Below are positions 52,023-60,829 of a stretch of DNA of 64,000 bases, one piece after another. Origin of the DNA: Pacificispira spongiicola. GTDB taxonomy: Bacteria; Pseudomonadota; Alphaproteobacteria; UBA8366; Aestuariispiraceae. Within the stretch, counting starts at the first letter, position 1, and every line of letters begins with the position of its first letter. The notes beneath the pieces are model-generated. The model was not told where the DNA came from. It made no database searches and saw nothing but the letters and a program-made list of their open reading frames with translations. Location of the stretch: NCBI RefSeq assembly GCF_012926505.1, contig NZ_JABBNT010000001.1, positions 496,001-560,000 of the forward strand, in the 5' to 3' direction. The translations under genes and the position numbers were made by a program.

Positions 52023-54047
52023 ATGGCCGTGACGAAGATCCGAACCGATTTCCCCCATGACGTGGAGGTCACGGAGAATATCTTCGTTCCCCTGCCCGAT
52101 GGTACCCGTTTGGCCGCGAAACTCTGGCGCCCGAAAGGCGTCGGCCCGGTTCCGACGATCCTGGAATACCTGCCCTATCGAAAGCGGGAAGGCACCCGCG
52201 CGCGCGATGAGAAGGCGCATGCCTATCTTGCCGGGCACGGATATGCCTGCATCCGTCTCGACATTCGCGGAACCGGCGACAGCGAGGGGCTGATCGACGA
52301 CGAATACACCGTCCAGGAACAGATCGACGGCTGCGACGCCATTGCCTGGATCGCGGCGCAGGACTGGTGCGACGGTCAGGTCGCGATGTACGGCATATCC
52401 TGGGGCGGCTTCAACGGGTTGCAGATCGCCGCCCGCAAACCGCCGGCGCTGAAGACCATCATCACGGTGGGATCGACGGACGACCGATACGCCACCGATG
52501 TGCACTATGTCGGCGGGTGCGTCAGCAAGGACAATTTCGATTGGTCCGCCACGATGCTGGCCCATAACGACCTGCCGCCGGACCCGGCGATTGTCGGCGA
52601 CGCATGGCGCGCGATGTGGAAGGCCCGATGGGCGCATAACCAACCGTGGATTCTACAGTGGCTGGCCCATCAACGGCGCGACGACTATTGGAAACAGGGA
52701 TCGGTCTGCGAGGATTTCTCGAAGATCACGATCCCGGTTTACGCCGTATCCGGATGGGCGGACAATTATTCGGAAAGCGTCCCCCGCCTTCTGGCCGGAT
52801 TATCCGGGCCGCGTCTGGGACTGATCGGTCCCTGGGCGCATTCCTTCCCACATGATGCCGCCGTGCAGCCCGCCATCGGCTGGTTACAGGAAGTCCTGCG
52901 CTGGTGCGATCACTGGATGAAGGGCCGGGATACCGGGATCATGGACGAACCGATGCTGCGCGCCTGGATGCAGGACAGCGTCGCGCCCGCCACCTGTTAT
53001 TACGAGCGCACGGGCCGCTGGATCGGCGAGGCGGAATGGCCGTCCCCCCGTATCGAACAGCGTGCCTTGTATCTAAGCGCCGATCATACCTTGTCCAATA
53101 CACCCGGACCGTCGGCGGAACTGTCGGTTTGCTCCCCCCTATGGGTCGGGAATGCATCGGGCGAGGTCGGACGGTACGGCCAAGATGCGGAATGGCCGAC
53201 CGATCAGCGCGAAGATGACGGCGGGTCACTGGTTTTCCTCTCGGAACCCCTGTCCGAAACGACGGAAATCCTGGGGGCGCCGCAACTGCATTTCAGCTTT
53301 TCCTGCGACAAACCGCTGGGGCTGGTGGCGGTGCGCCTGAACGATGTCATGCCCGACGGCCGGTCGACCCGTGTGACCGTCGGCTATCTGAACCTGACTC
53401 ATCGGAACGGTCACGAAACACCGGAACCGATGGTGCCCGGACGGCTATACCGTGCGACGGTGGATCTGGACGATACGGCGCATTCCTTCCCCCCGGGCCA
53501 CCGGGTCGCGGTGTCGATATCGACCGTCTATTGGCCGGTATGCTGGCCATCGCCGGAACTGGCGACCGTGACGATCCAGGCGGGCGATTCCCAATTGGAC
53601 CTGCCCGTGCGACCGGTAGATCCGGCAGATGCATCCCTGCGCGCCTTCGGACCGGCGGAAATGGCCGCGCCGACGCAAACCATCGATCATCCGGTCGAGC
53701 CCGCGATCCGGCGCAGCATCCGACGCGACCTTCTGTCCGGCGAAACGGTCGTCGATTTCCCGCGTTGGACCTATTCCAGGGAAATGCCCGATATCGGACA
53801 GACCGTCACCTCCGACGCGTTCGTCCGCTACACGATCATCGACGGTGATCCGCTATCCGCCCGCTGCGATAGCGAATCCAATGTCGAAATCCGTCGGGAG
53901 GACACGACCATCGGCCATCATTCGACGGGAAGCATGACTTGCGACGCGACGACGTTCCGCATCCAGATGTCCCTCCGGATAACGGAAAACGCCGAAACCG
54001 TGTTCGAACGGAACTGGGATGAAAGGATTCCCCGTGACATGGTCTGA
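52023..54047 (+). CDS. CocE/NonD family hydrolase (S15 peptidase-like)
   Basis: 674 aa. The alpha/beta-hydrolase core has DIRGTGDSEG and a nucleophile elbow YGISWGGF (Ser at about residue 125). The C-terminal half is the jelly-roll X-Pro dipeptidyl-peptidase C-terminal domain. The family hydrolyses esters, amides or acyl-prolyl bonds. No signal peptide is seen, so it probably acts in the cytoplasm on an imported substrate. It is 15 bp after the MttB-like gene and 21 bp before the Dpp-type permease. An ester or amide of a methylated amine is a reasonable guess. Confidence 0.88.
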   Translation: MAVTKIRTDFPHDVEVTENIFVPLPDGTRLAAKLWRPKGVGPVPTILEYLPYRKREGTRARDEKAHAYLAGHGYACIRLDIRGTGDSEGLIDDEYTVQEQIDGCDAIAWIAAQDWCDGQVAMYGISWGGFNGLQIAARKPPALKTIITVGSTDDRYATDVHYVGGCVSKDNFDWSATMLAHNDLPPDPAIVGDAWRAMWKARWAHNQPWILQWLAHQRRDDYWKQGSVCEDFSKITIPVYAVSGWADNYSESVPRLLAGLSGPRLGLIGPWAHSFPHDAAVQPAIGWLQEVLRWCDHWMKGRDTGIMDEPMLRAWMQDSVAPATCYYERTGRWIGEAEWPSPRIEQRALYLSADHTLSNTPGPSAELSVCSPLWVGNASGEVGRYGQDAEWPTDQREDDGGSLVFLSEPLSETTEILGAPQLHFSFSCDKPLGLVAVRLNDVMPDGRSTRVTVGYLNLTHRNGHETPEPMVPGRLYRATVDLDDTAHSFPPGHRVAVSISTVYWPVCWPSPELATVTIQAGDSQLDLPVRPVDPADASLRAFGPAEMAAPTQTIDHPVEPAIRRSIRRDLLSGETVVDFPRWTYSREMPDIGQTVTSDAFVRYTIIDGDPLSARCDSESNVEIRREDTTIGHHSTGSMTCDATTFRIQMSLRITENAETVFERNWDERIPRDMV

Positions 54048-54068
54048 CGACATCGGGCGGACGAACGG

Positions 54069-55019
54069 ATGCTGAATTACGCCATCAAGCGCATCGGCCT
54101 CGCCATCGTGATCCTGTTCACGGTGATGCTGTCCATGTATGCGATGGTGTTTCTCGTCCCCGGCGATCCCGCCTCCCTCGCCCTCGGGCCACGCGCCACA
54201 CCGGCCTTGAAGGAACTGTTGCGCGAACGCATGGGATTGGATCAGCCGGTCCTGATCCAGGTTTGGAGTTTTTTCCGCAACGCCGCCACCGGCGATCTGG
54301 GATACGACGTTTGGTCGAAGCGTCCGGTCTTCGACCAGATCATGGAATTCTTCCCCAACACCCTGGCCTTGGGCGCGGTCGCACTGGGATGGGCCTTGGT
54401 GCTCGGTATCCTGCTGGGCTGTGCCGCGGTCGTGTGGCGCGGGACCTTCATGGACCGGCTTCTGGGCGTCCTGTCCGTCGGGCTGATTTCGATTCCCGCC
54501 TTCGTTATCGCGATCTATGCCTTGCTTATCTTCGCGGTCTGGCTGCATTGGCTGCCGGCGATCGGCGCGGGGCAGCCCGGCGATATCGTCAGCCAAATCA
54601 AGGCCGTCATCCTACCGGCCTTCGCATTGGGCATCGGTTGGGTCGGGTATCTGGCGCGGCTCGTCCGTGCCTCCATGCTGGAGGTGATGAACGAGAACCA
54701 CATTCGAACCGCGCGGGCTTTCGGGCTGCCGGAACGGCGCATCGTCTTCCGCTATGCGCTGCGGATCGCGATCATTCCGACCATCGCCATCCTGGCCGTC
54801 GGATTGGGGTCCATCCTGTCCAGCGCCGTCTTTGTGGAAACCGTTTTCGGGCGCCCCGGGATCGGCACTTTGATTACCGGCGCCGTTCAGAAGCGAAACT
54901 ATCCGGTGGTCATGGGAACGGTCCTTTTCATGACCGCCTTCTATCTGGTCGTCGTCACCGCCGCCGATCTGTTGATCGCCCGCCTGGACCCGAGGATTCG
55001 CGATGTCTTCCGGGGCTAA
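54069..55019 (+). CDS. Dipeptide/oligopeptide-type ABC permease (DppB-like)
   Basis: 316-aa membrane protein. The N-terminal helix IGLAIVILFTVMLSMYAMVF, then GDPASLALGPRATPALKELL and the EAA loop around NHIRTARAFGLPERRIVFRY are typical of DppB. It forms the channel with the next gene, which overlaps by 17 bp. Confidence 0.93.
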   Translation: MLNYAIKRIGLAIVILFTVMLSMYAMVFLVPGDPASLALGPRATPALKELLRERMGLDQPVLIQVWSFFRNAATGDLGYDVWSKRPVFDQIMEFFPNTLALGAVALGWALVLGILLGCAAVVWRGTFMDRLLGVLSVGLISIPAFVIAIYALLIFAVWLHWLPAIGAGQPGDIVSQIKAVILPAFALGIGWVGYLARLVRASMLEVMNENHIRTARAFGLPERRIVFRYALRIAIIPTIAILAVGLGSILSSAVFVETVFGRPGIGTLITGAVQKRNYPVVMGTVLFMTAFYLVVVTAADLLIARLDPRIRDVFRG

Positions 55020-55860
55020 CAGGGGCATATTCCGGTCGCTGATGCGCGACCCGATGGGCGCTTTCGGGCTGATATTGGTCGTAGCGTTCCTGATCATGGC
55101 CCTCGCCGCCCCCTGGATCGCGCCTTACGATCCCTTGAAAATCAGCATCACGGAAAGGTTTCAGCCCCCCAGTCTGGCCCATTGGGCGGGCACCGACCAA
55201 CTGGGCCGCGATCTTCTGTCCCGCATTATTTTCGGCGCGCGAACCGCCCTGTCGATCGCGATGACGGCCGCCGGGATCGCCGGTGGGGTGGGACTTCTGC
55301 TGGGCATGATCGCCGGATACGGCCCCCGATGGCTGGACGCCTTTCTGGTCCTGATGTTCGATTCCATGTCGTCCCTGCCGATGATCATGTTCGCATTGGC
55401 GGTGATTACCGTCGTCGGCCCCGGTACGGGCACCTTGATCCTCGTCGTCGTTCTGGTGTCCATTCCGGGTTATGCGCGCCTTATCCGCGCGCAAACGCTC
55501 AGCCTGGGCTCCGCCGATTTCATCCTGGCCGAACGGGTCATGGGCGCGTCCTCCGCCCGGATACTGGCACGCCACCTCCTGCCGAATGTCGTCGGCCCCC
55601 TGGTCATCGTGCTATCGATGGATATCCCCGTCATCATCATGCTGGAAGCGGGATTGAGTTACCTGAACCTTGGGGTTCGTCCGCCGATCCCCTCCTGGGG
55701 CAATATCCTATACGACGGCTACACCTCCCTGCGGGCCGCGCCGTCGATGGTGCTGATCGCGGGGCTTCCGCTCGTCCTCGCGACATTGGGGTTCACCTTT
55801 CTGGGCGAAGGCCTGAGGGACGCCATTGATCCCAAGCTGAAGGTGAGGGTGCCGCGATGA
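55003..55860 (+). CDS. Dipeptide/oligopeptide-type ABC permease (DppC-like)
   Basis: 285 aa. DppC features are visible: a short cytoplasmic start, HWAGTDQLGRDLLSRIIFGA, the EAA loop FILAERVMGASSARILARHL, and the C-terminal LGEGLRDAIDPKLKV. It overlaps DppB-like upstream and the first ATPase downstream (ATGA). Confidence 0.93.
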   Translation: MSSGANRGIFRSLMRDPMGAFGLILVVAFLIMALAAPWIAPYDPLKISITERFQPPSLAHWAGTDQLGRDLLSRIIFGARTALSIAMTAAGIAGGVGLLLGMIAGYGPRWLDAFLVLMFDSMSSLPMIMFALAVITVVGPGTGTLILVVVLVSIPGYARLIRAQTLSLGSADFILAERVMGASSARILARHLLPNVVGPLVIVLSMDIPVIIMLEAGLSYLNLGVRPPIPSWGNILYDGYTSLRAAPSMVLIAGLPLVLATLGFTFLGEGLRDAIDPKLKVRVPR

Positions 55861-56825
55861 CGACACCGCTGCTGACGGTCGAGAATTTGACGCTCAACTA
55901 TCGCACCGGGGGCGACCCGGTGCAGGCCCTGCGCGGGGTCAGTCTGACGGCGCGGGCGGGAGAGGTTCTGGGCATCGTCGGGGAAAGCGGCTGCGGAAAG
56001 TCGACGCTGGCGGCAACGCTGATGGGCCTCGCGGGGACGAATGCGGAAATCACCGACGGCGCTGTGTCGTTTCGCGGTGAGAACATCCTGACCGCGCGCG
56101 AGGAAACCCGCCGGAAATTGCGCGGGAAGCATATCGCCATGGTGTTTCAGGATCCGATGACGGCCTTCAATCCCGTTCTGACGATCGGTGCGCAACTGGT
56201 CGACTTCCAGCACAATTCCGGTACGCCCAAGCGGCAACGACACAGCGCGGCGCGGGACATGCTGGACCGCGTGGGCATTCCCGATCCCGATATCTGTATG
56301 GGACGGTTTCCGCATGAATTGTCCGGCGGCATGCGGCAGCGCGCGGCGATCGCGGCAGCCTTGCTGATGCAGCCGGAAATCCTGATCGCCGACGAGCCGA
56401 CGACGGCGCTGGACGTGACGATGGAGGCGCAAATCATCCATCTTCTGCGCAATCTGCAATCCGACTACGACGGGGCCATCATCATCGTGACCCACCAACT
56501 GGGCGTCATCGCCCAACTCTGCGATCGTGTCGTTGTCATGTATGCCGGTCAGGTCGTCGAGGAAGCGGATGTCGATACCCTGTTCCATGCGCCGCGCCAT
56601 CCCTATACCAAGGCGCTTATCGCCTGCGACCCGGCCAGCCTGTCGATCAAGGAAAAGCGATTGCCGACCATCGGCGGTCGCCCGCCCGATCTGGCACACC
56701 CGCCGGCGGGATGCGCCTTCGCTGATCGGTGCGCCCAGGTGGAGCCGATTTGCCGAACCGCCGCCCCGCCCCGTGTGGAGATTGGCCCCGATCACATCGC
56801 GAAATGCCATGAGGCATGGTCATGA
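55857..56825 (+). CDS. Dipeptide/oligopeptide-type ABC ATPase (DppD-like)
   Basis: 322 aa. Walker A GESGCGKST, signature LSGGMRQR, Walker B LIADEPTTALD and H-loop ITIVTHQ-like (IIIVTHQLGV) are present. The C-terminal oligopeptide-transporter extension has the Cys motif GCAFADRCAQVEPICR. It pairs with the following ATPase. Confidence 0.93.
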   Translation: MTTPLLTVENLTLNYRTGGDPVQALRGVSLTARAGEVLGIVGESGCGKSTLAATLMGLAGTNAEITDGAVSFRGENILTAREETRRKLRGKHIAMVFQDPMTAFNPVLTIGAQLVDFQHNSGTPKRQRHSAARDMLDRVGIPDPDICMGRFPHELSGGMRQRAAIAAALLMQPEILIADEPTTALDVTMEAQIIHLLRNLQSDYDGAIIIVTHQLGVIAQLCDRVVVMYAGQVVEEADVDTLFHAPRHPYTKALIACDPASLSIKEKRLPTIGGRPPDLAHPPAGCAFADRCAQVEPICRTAAPPRVEIGPDHIAKCHEAWS

Positions 56826-57790
56826 GCGCGCTGCTGGAACTGGACCGTCTGTCCGTCGACCTGTCGATTTCCCGCTGGCCGCTGCGAACGACACTGAACA
56901 TCCTGTCCGACATCACCCTGACACTCGCGCGCGACGAAACAGTGGGACTTGTCGGCGAAAGCGGATCCGGGAAAACGACGTTGGGACGCGCCCTATTGGG
57001 GTTGCAGCATATCAGCGCGGGGACCGTCCGCTTTGACGGGACGCCGTTGAAAACCGCCGCCGATTTCGACCGGATACGGCCGCGCACGGCGCTGATGTTC
57101 CAGGATGCGGTCGCCTCCCTAAGCCCCCGCATGACAGTGGGAGAAGCCGTCACCGAACCCTTCCGCATTCACAACCGCCCAATGCCCGATTGGCGCGCCC
57201 GCGCGGCGGAACTGCTGGAAGAAGTGGGCCTTCCGGCCGACATGGCGTCCCGGTATCCGCATGAACTGTCCGGCGGTCAGGCCCGGCGCGCCGGGGTGGC
57301 GCGGGCGCTGGCCCTGAAACCCGATCTGGTCATCGCGGACGAACCGACGGCGGGATTGGACGTATCGGTTCAGGCGGAAATCCTGAATCTCATGGCCGAC
57401 CTGAAGGATCGATACGGTCTGTCCTATATGGTGATCACCCACAATCTGGCCCTGGTTCGCCACGTCGCGGACCGGATCGCCGTCATGTATTTGGGACGGC
57501 TGGTCGAAACGGGCCCGACGGCGGAGGTTTTCTCCAACCCGGCCCACCCCTATACCGGCAGCCTGATCGCCGCGGAACCGAAACCCGACCCACGAAAACG
57601 CCGCACCGATCTGGCGATCAAAGGCGAAATTCCCAGCCTGATACGACGGCCCAGCGGATGCGAATTCCATGGGCGTTGTCCCCTTGCGACGGCACGTTGC
57701 CGCACCGAAGCACCAGCCTTGCGCGACATCGCGCCCGGCAGGAAAGCCCGATGTCATTTTGCTGAAACTTACCAAAAACAGGGAGCGTGA
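56822..57790 (+). CDS. Dipeptide/oligopeptide-type ABC ATPase (DppF-like)
   Basis: 322 aa from the ATG of MSALLELDRL, which overlaps the preceding stop as ATGA; an ATG two codons earlier is possible. Walker A GESGSGKTT, signature LSGGQARR, Walker B VIADEPTAGLD and the C-terminal GCEFHGRCPLATARCR motif match DppF/OppF. It precedes the binding protein by 1 bp. Confidence 0.92.
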   Translation: MSALLELDRLSVDLSISRWPLRTTLNILSDITLTLARDETVGLVGESGSGKTTLGRALLGLQHISAGTVRFDGTPLKTAADFDRIRPRTALMFQDAVASLSPRMTVGEAVTEPFRIHNRPMPDWRARAAELLEEVGLPADMASRYPHELSGGQARRAGVARALALKPDLVIADEPTAGLDVSVQAEILNLMADLKDRYGLSYMVITHNLALVRHVADRIAVMYLGRLVETGPTAEVFSNPAHPYTGSLIAAEPKPDPRKRRTDLAIKGEIPSLIRRPSGCEFHGRCPLATARCRTEAPALRDIAPGRKARCHFAETYQKQGA

Positions 57791-57791
57791 T

Positions 57792-59342
57792 ATGACTTGG
57801 ATAACCGATAGACGTGCGTTCTTGAAAACCGCCGGTGTGGGGTTCGCCGCGGCAATGGCCAATCCGAAATTCGCATGGTCCGCCGTTGGCGACACGCTGC
57901 GAATCCGGATGGGCAGCGATTTCCAGGTGCTGGACCCCTGGGGCATTATCGGCGCATTGGATGAAGTTATTCCCCGCTGCACGACGGTTTCCCTGATCCG
58001 AATGGGCGACATTCGCGACGGCAATGAATGGGAACCCTATGGCGCGGAAAAAATCGAATGGCTCGACGGCAAACGTCTGGCCTTCACCCTGCGCGATGGC
58101 CTGACCTGGACCGGCGGTTACGGGCCGGTCACGGCGGAAGACGTCAAATATTCCTTCGAACGCATCGCCGGGTCGGACAGTGCCTGGGCCTATCAGTTCG
58201 AGAAATTCAAGGAAGTCGAGGTCATCGACGACCGCAACGGTATCATTCACCTGACGGAGGCCTTCGCCCCGTTCCTGGTGATCGCATTGCCCTATTACGG
58301 CGGACACATCGTCTGCAAAAAGGCGGTCGAGGCCGTGGGCGGGAAGTATACAACGGAAATCCCCGCCCAATGCGGCCCCTATCTTTTCGACAGTTGGGAA
58401 CAGCAGCAGAAAGTAACGTTGACGGTCAACCCCGACTGGACCGGCGAAAAGCCGGCCTTTTCGACCGTGGAAATTTACATCGTCGGCGACGATCAGGCGG
58501 CCCAACTGGCCTACGAAGCGGACGCTTTCGACTTCACGAAGTTGACGCCCAGCGCCGTGCGGCAATTGAAAGGCGCAATGCCGGACGGGGCGACCCTGAT
58601 CGAGGCGGAATCGACCCGCTATGTCTGGATGACCATCAACCAGAATGCGGAACCGCTGAAAGATATCCGTGTGCGGCAGGCCATCCAGTACGCGTTCGAC
58701 GCCGATGCCGTCCTGCTGGGTGCCTATGACGGTTTGGTCGGTCGTTCCGCCGGTGTGGTGCAGCCGGGTACGGCCTTCGCCCGCGACAAGAACATCATCG
58801 ACCAACGGGATGTCGAAAAGGCAAAGGCGCTCCTCTCCGAGGCGGGTGCGGAAGGATTGACGCTCAATCTAGTGGCACTGACCGATTCCACCTCACAGAC
58901 CATCGCACAGATCGTTCAGGCGAGCCTGGGCGAGGCCGGAATCACCGTCGAAATCCAGCCGACGGAAGACGCGGCTTATTGGGCCTTGGGCGACAAAACG
59001 GCCGGGGACGACTATCTGTCCCTGGAACTGGTCCTGCAGAATTTCGCAGGCGGCATCGACCCGACGGAAAACCTTGTCTGGTTCCGCCCCGACCAGATCG
59101 GCGTTTACAACTGGGCCTTCTTCGACAATGCGGAATATGAAGAATTGTATCAGAAGTCGCTGGTTGAACTCGACCCGGACAAGCGTCGCCAAATGTTCAA
59201 CCGGATGGAGGATTTGATGGAGGAATCGGGCGATTTCGTCTTCATCTGCTTCGAACCGCTGATCGCGATTCACGATTCCGATCTGAAGCCGGTGATTCTT
59301 GCCGACGGTCATCCCGATCCGGTACAATTCACCAAGGTCTAA
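57792..59342 (+). CDS. Dipeptide/oligopeptide-type ABC substrate-binding protein (DppA-like), Tat signal
   Basis: 516 aa from the ATG of MTWITDRRAFLKT with GGGAG upstream. A twin-arginine signal (DRRAFLKTAG) directs export. The mature part is an SBP_bac_5 protein (VKYSFERIAGSDSAWAYQFE and later DIRVRQAIQYAFDADAVLLG). It is the last transporter gene, followed by a strong terminator. In this operon the ligand may be an ester or amide of a methylated amine rather than a peptide. Confidence 0.92.
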   Translation: MTWITDRRAFLKTAGVGFAAAMANPKFAWSAVGDTLRIRMGSDFQVLDPWGIIGALDEVIPRCTTVSLIRMGDIRDGNEWEPYGAEKIEWLDGKRLAFTLRDGLTWTGGYGPVTAEDVKYSFERIAGSDSAWAYQFEKFKEVEVIDDRNGIIHLTEAFAPFLVIALPYYGGHIVCKKAVEAVGGKYTTEIPAQCGPYLFDSWEQQQKVTLTVNPDWTGEKPAFSTVEIYIVGDDQAAQLAYEADAFDFTKLTPSAVRQLKGAMPDGATLIEAESTRYVWMTINQNAEPLKDIRVRQAIQYAFDADAVLLGAYDGLVGRSAGVVQPGTAFARDKNIIDQRDVEKAKALLSEAGAEGLTLNLVALTDSTSQTIAQIVQASLGEAGITVEIQPTEDAAYWALGDKTAGDDYLSLELVLQNFAGGIDPTENLVWFRPDQIGVYNWAFFDNAEYEELYQKSLVELDPDKRRQMFNRMEDLMEESGDFVFICFEPLIAIHDSDLKPVILADGHPDPVQFTKV

Positions 59343-59348
59343 ATCGGT

Positions 59349-59387
59349 AGGCGGTGCCGTGACGCGGCACCGCCTATCCTTCTTTTT
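59349..59387 (+). terminator. Rho-independent terminator of the TMADH/MttB/Dpp operon
   Basis: AGGCGGTGCCG (59349-59359) and CGGCACCGCCT (59365-59375) make a perfect 11-bp stem with a 5-base loop, followed by ATCCTTCTTTTTG. It starts 6 bp after the binding-protein stop and ends 9 bp before the TetR ATG, so the regulator may be read by leakage or its own promoter within the terminator. Confidence 0.9.
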
Positions 59388-59396
59388 GGGAGTCCC

Positions 59397-60002
59397 ATGG
59401 CGCGCACGACCAATCAGCCACGATTCACGAGACTGACCAGCGAGGAACGTCGCGCCGAACTCGTCGATGCTGGCCTGACCTGCATGGCGCGCGGCGGGAT
59501 TCAGGAATTCACCGTCGACAAGATTTGCGCCGAAGCCGGGGTGTCGCGCGGCCTGATCACGCACCATTTCGGATCGATGAACGGCTTGCTGGCCGCCGTC
59601 TATGCCCGCATGTACGAAACGACGACCCCGCAAATTGCATCGCTGGACGGATACGAAACGCGTCTCGCCGCCCTGATCGACGCCTTCTTCGCCCCTGACG
59701 TCTTCAATCGTAAGGTGATGAATATCTGGCTCACCTTGTGGGGGGAGATTTCCAACAACCCGACGCTGCGGGACGAACATCGACGGGAATATTCGCGCTA
59801 TGTCGATGATGTCGCGGGCCTCGTAGCGGAGGCTGCCGATGCGCGCGGTCGGACTGTCGATGCCCGTGGCTTGGCGCGAGCCCTGATCTGTCTGGTGGAC
59901 GGTTTGGGCCTGCAATACTGCATCGACCCGGATTCCATGCCGCCCGAGGACGCCAAGGCCGCGTGCCGGTCGCTCTTGGAACCCAGCATCGGGCCGCTCT
60001 GA
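59397..60002 (+). CDS. TetR-family transcriptional regulator, BetI-like
   Basis: 201 aa. The helix-turn-helix (FTVDKICAEAGVSRGLITHH, about residues 38-57) and the C-terminal domain resemble BetI-type regulators, whose prototype responds to choline. It directly follows the flavoprotein/methyltransferase/Dpp operon on the same strand. It may be its repressor, and the BetI resemblance fits a quaternary-amine ligand. Confidence 0.85.
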   Translation: MARTTNQPRFTRLTSEERRAELVDAGLTCMARGGIQEFTVDKICAEAGVSRGLITHHFGSMNGLLAAVYARMYETTTPQIASLDGYETRLAALIDAFFAPDVFNRKVMNIWLTLWGEISNNPTLRDEHRREYSRYVDDVAGLVAEAADARGRTVDARGLARALICLVDGLGLQYCIDPDSMPPEDAKAACRSLLEPSIGPL

Positions 60003-60027
60003 CCGCGCCGAAGGGCGGTCGCCGCCG

Positions 60028-60708
60028 CTATGACCGCCGCTCCGGCAGGCACGCGTTCAGCACCAAATCCTGTACGGTCTCGATATAGGTTTCCATCGAC
60101 ACGCCGCGCCGCCGGTATTTGGATCGCTTCACATACCATTCCTGCAGCAGCGGCTTGATCAGGGAGGGCAGCAAAGGGGATACGTCCGCCCGGAATCTGC
60201 CCTCCGCCACCGCGCGGTCTATCACCGCCGCGAAATAGCTTTCCGTCAGGATTTCGCTATCCACCGCCGTTCGCCGTTCCGACGGCGGGAAATTCTTGGC
60301 TTCCAGAAAGGCGAAGCTGAACCAGGGCTGCATCGCCTCCGTCAGTCGGATATGGGTATCGATCAGCCATTTCAGATGATCGACCGGGTCGATGGTCATC
60401 GTCTGCGGAGGATCGGCTAGAACCCGCTGCACCTGACCGGTGACTTCCTCCAAAATCATCTTCAGCAACGTGGTCTTGCTGTCGAAATAGGCATAAAGCC
60501 CGCCCATGGAAACGCCGGACGCCTTCGACAAATCGCGCAACGACATCGCCTGGAAGCCATTGCTGTTCGACAGGTTCAGCGCCGCCGTCACGATGACGCT
60601 CAGCTTCCGGATCGCAAAGTCCGGCTTTTGCACGACGATCGTATCGCGATGTCGGTCTAGCATGGACCGGCACAAAGCCTCCGTCGTGAACTCCGCCGTA
60701 TCGATCAT
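60028..60708 (-). CDS. TetR-family transcriptional regulator
   Basis: 226 aa. The helix-turn-helix MSLRDLSKASGVSMGGLYAY lies at about residues 55-74, preceded by an unusually long ~35-residue N-terminal part; an internal ATG at 60663 is an alternative start. It is divergent from the SDR/acyl-CoA dehydrogenase/kinase operon with a near-perfect palindrome between. TetR proteins of this context (FadR/PsrA-like) usually respond to acyl-CoA. Confidence 0.9.
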   Translation of the reverse strand: MIDTAEFTTEALCRSMLDRHRDTIVVQKPDFAIRKLSVIVTAALNLSNSNGFQAMSLRDLSKASGVSMGGLYAYFDSKTTLLKMILEEVTGQVQRVLADPPQTMTIDPVDHLKWLIDTHIRLTEAMQPWFSFAFLEAKNFPPSERRTAVDSEILTESYFAAVIDRAVAEGRFRADVSPLLPSLIKPLLQEWYVKRSKYRRRGVSMETYIETVQDLVLNACLPERRS

Positions 60709-60786
60709 CTGAACCTATCCTTCACCATTCCTGAACGGACCCGATACAAACGGACACTTGCATGTCGACGCCCCTTCCGGTATCCA

Positions 60787-60810
60787 TTTTTCGAGCGTTC
60801 GCTCGAAAAA
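60787..60810. promoter_or_regulatory. Near-perfect 24-bp palindrome, TetR operator candidate
   Basis: TTTTTCGAGCG (60787-60797) and CGCTCGAAAAA (60800-60810) are exact reverse complements with TT at the centre. It lies 19 bp before the SDR start and 78 bp from the divergent TetR start. The CGAGCG...CGCTCG core is typical of operators bound by TetR regulators of fatty-acid and acyl-CoA operons. Confidence 0.65.
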
Positions 60811-60829
60811 TAAAGAGAGAACTTGGGAT

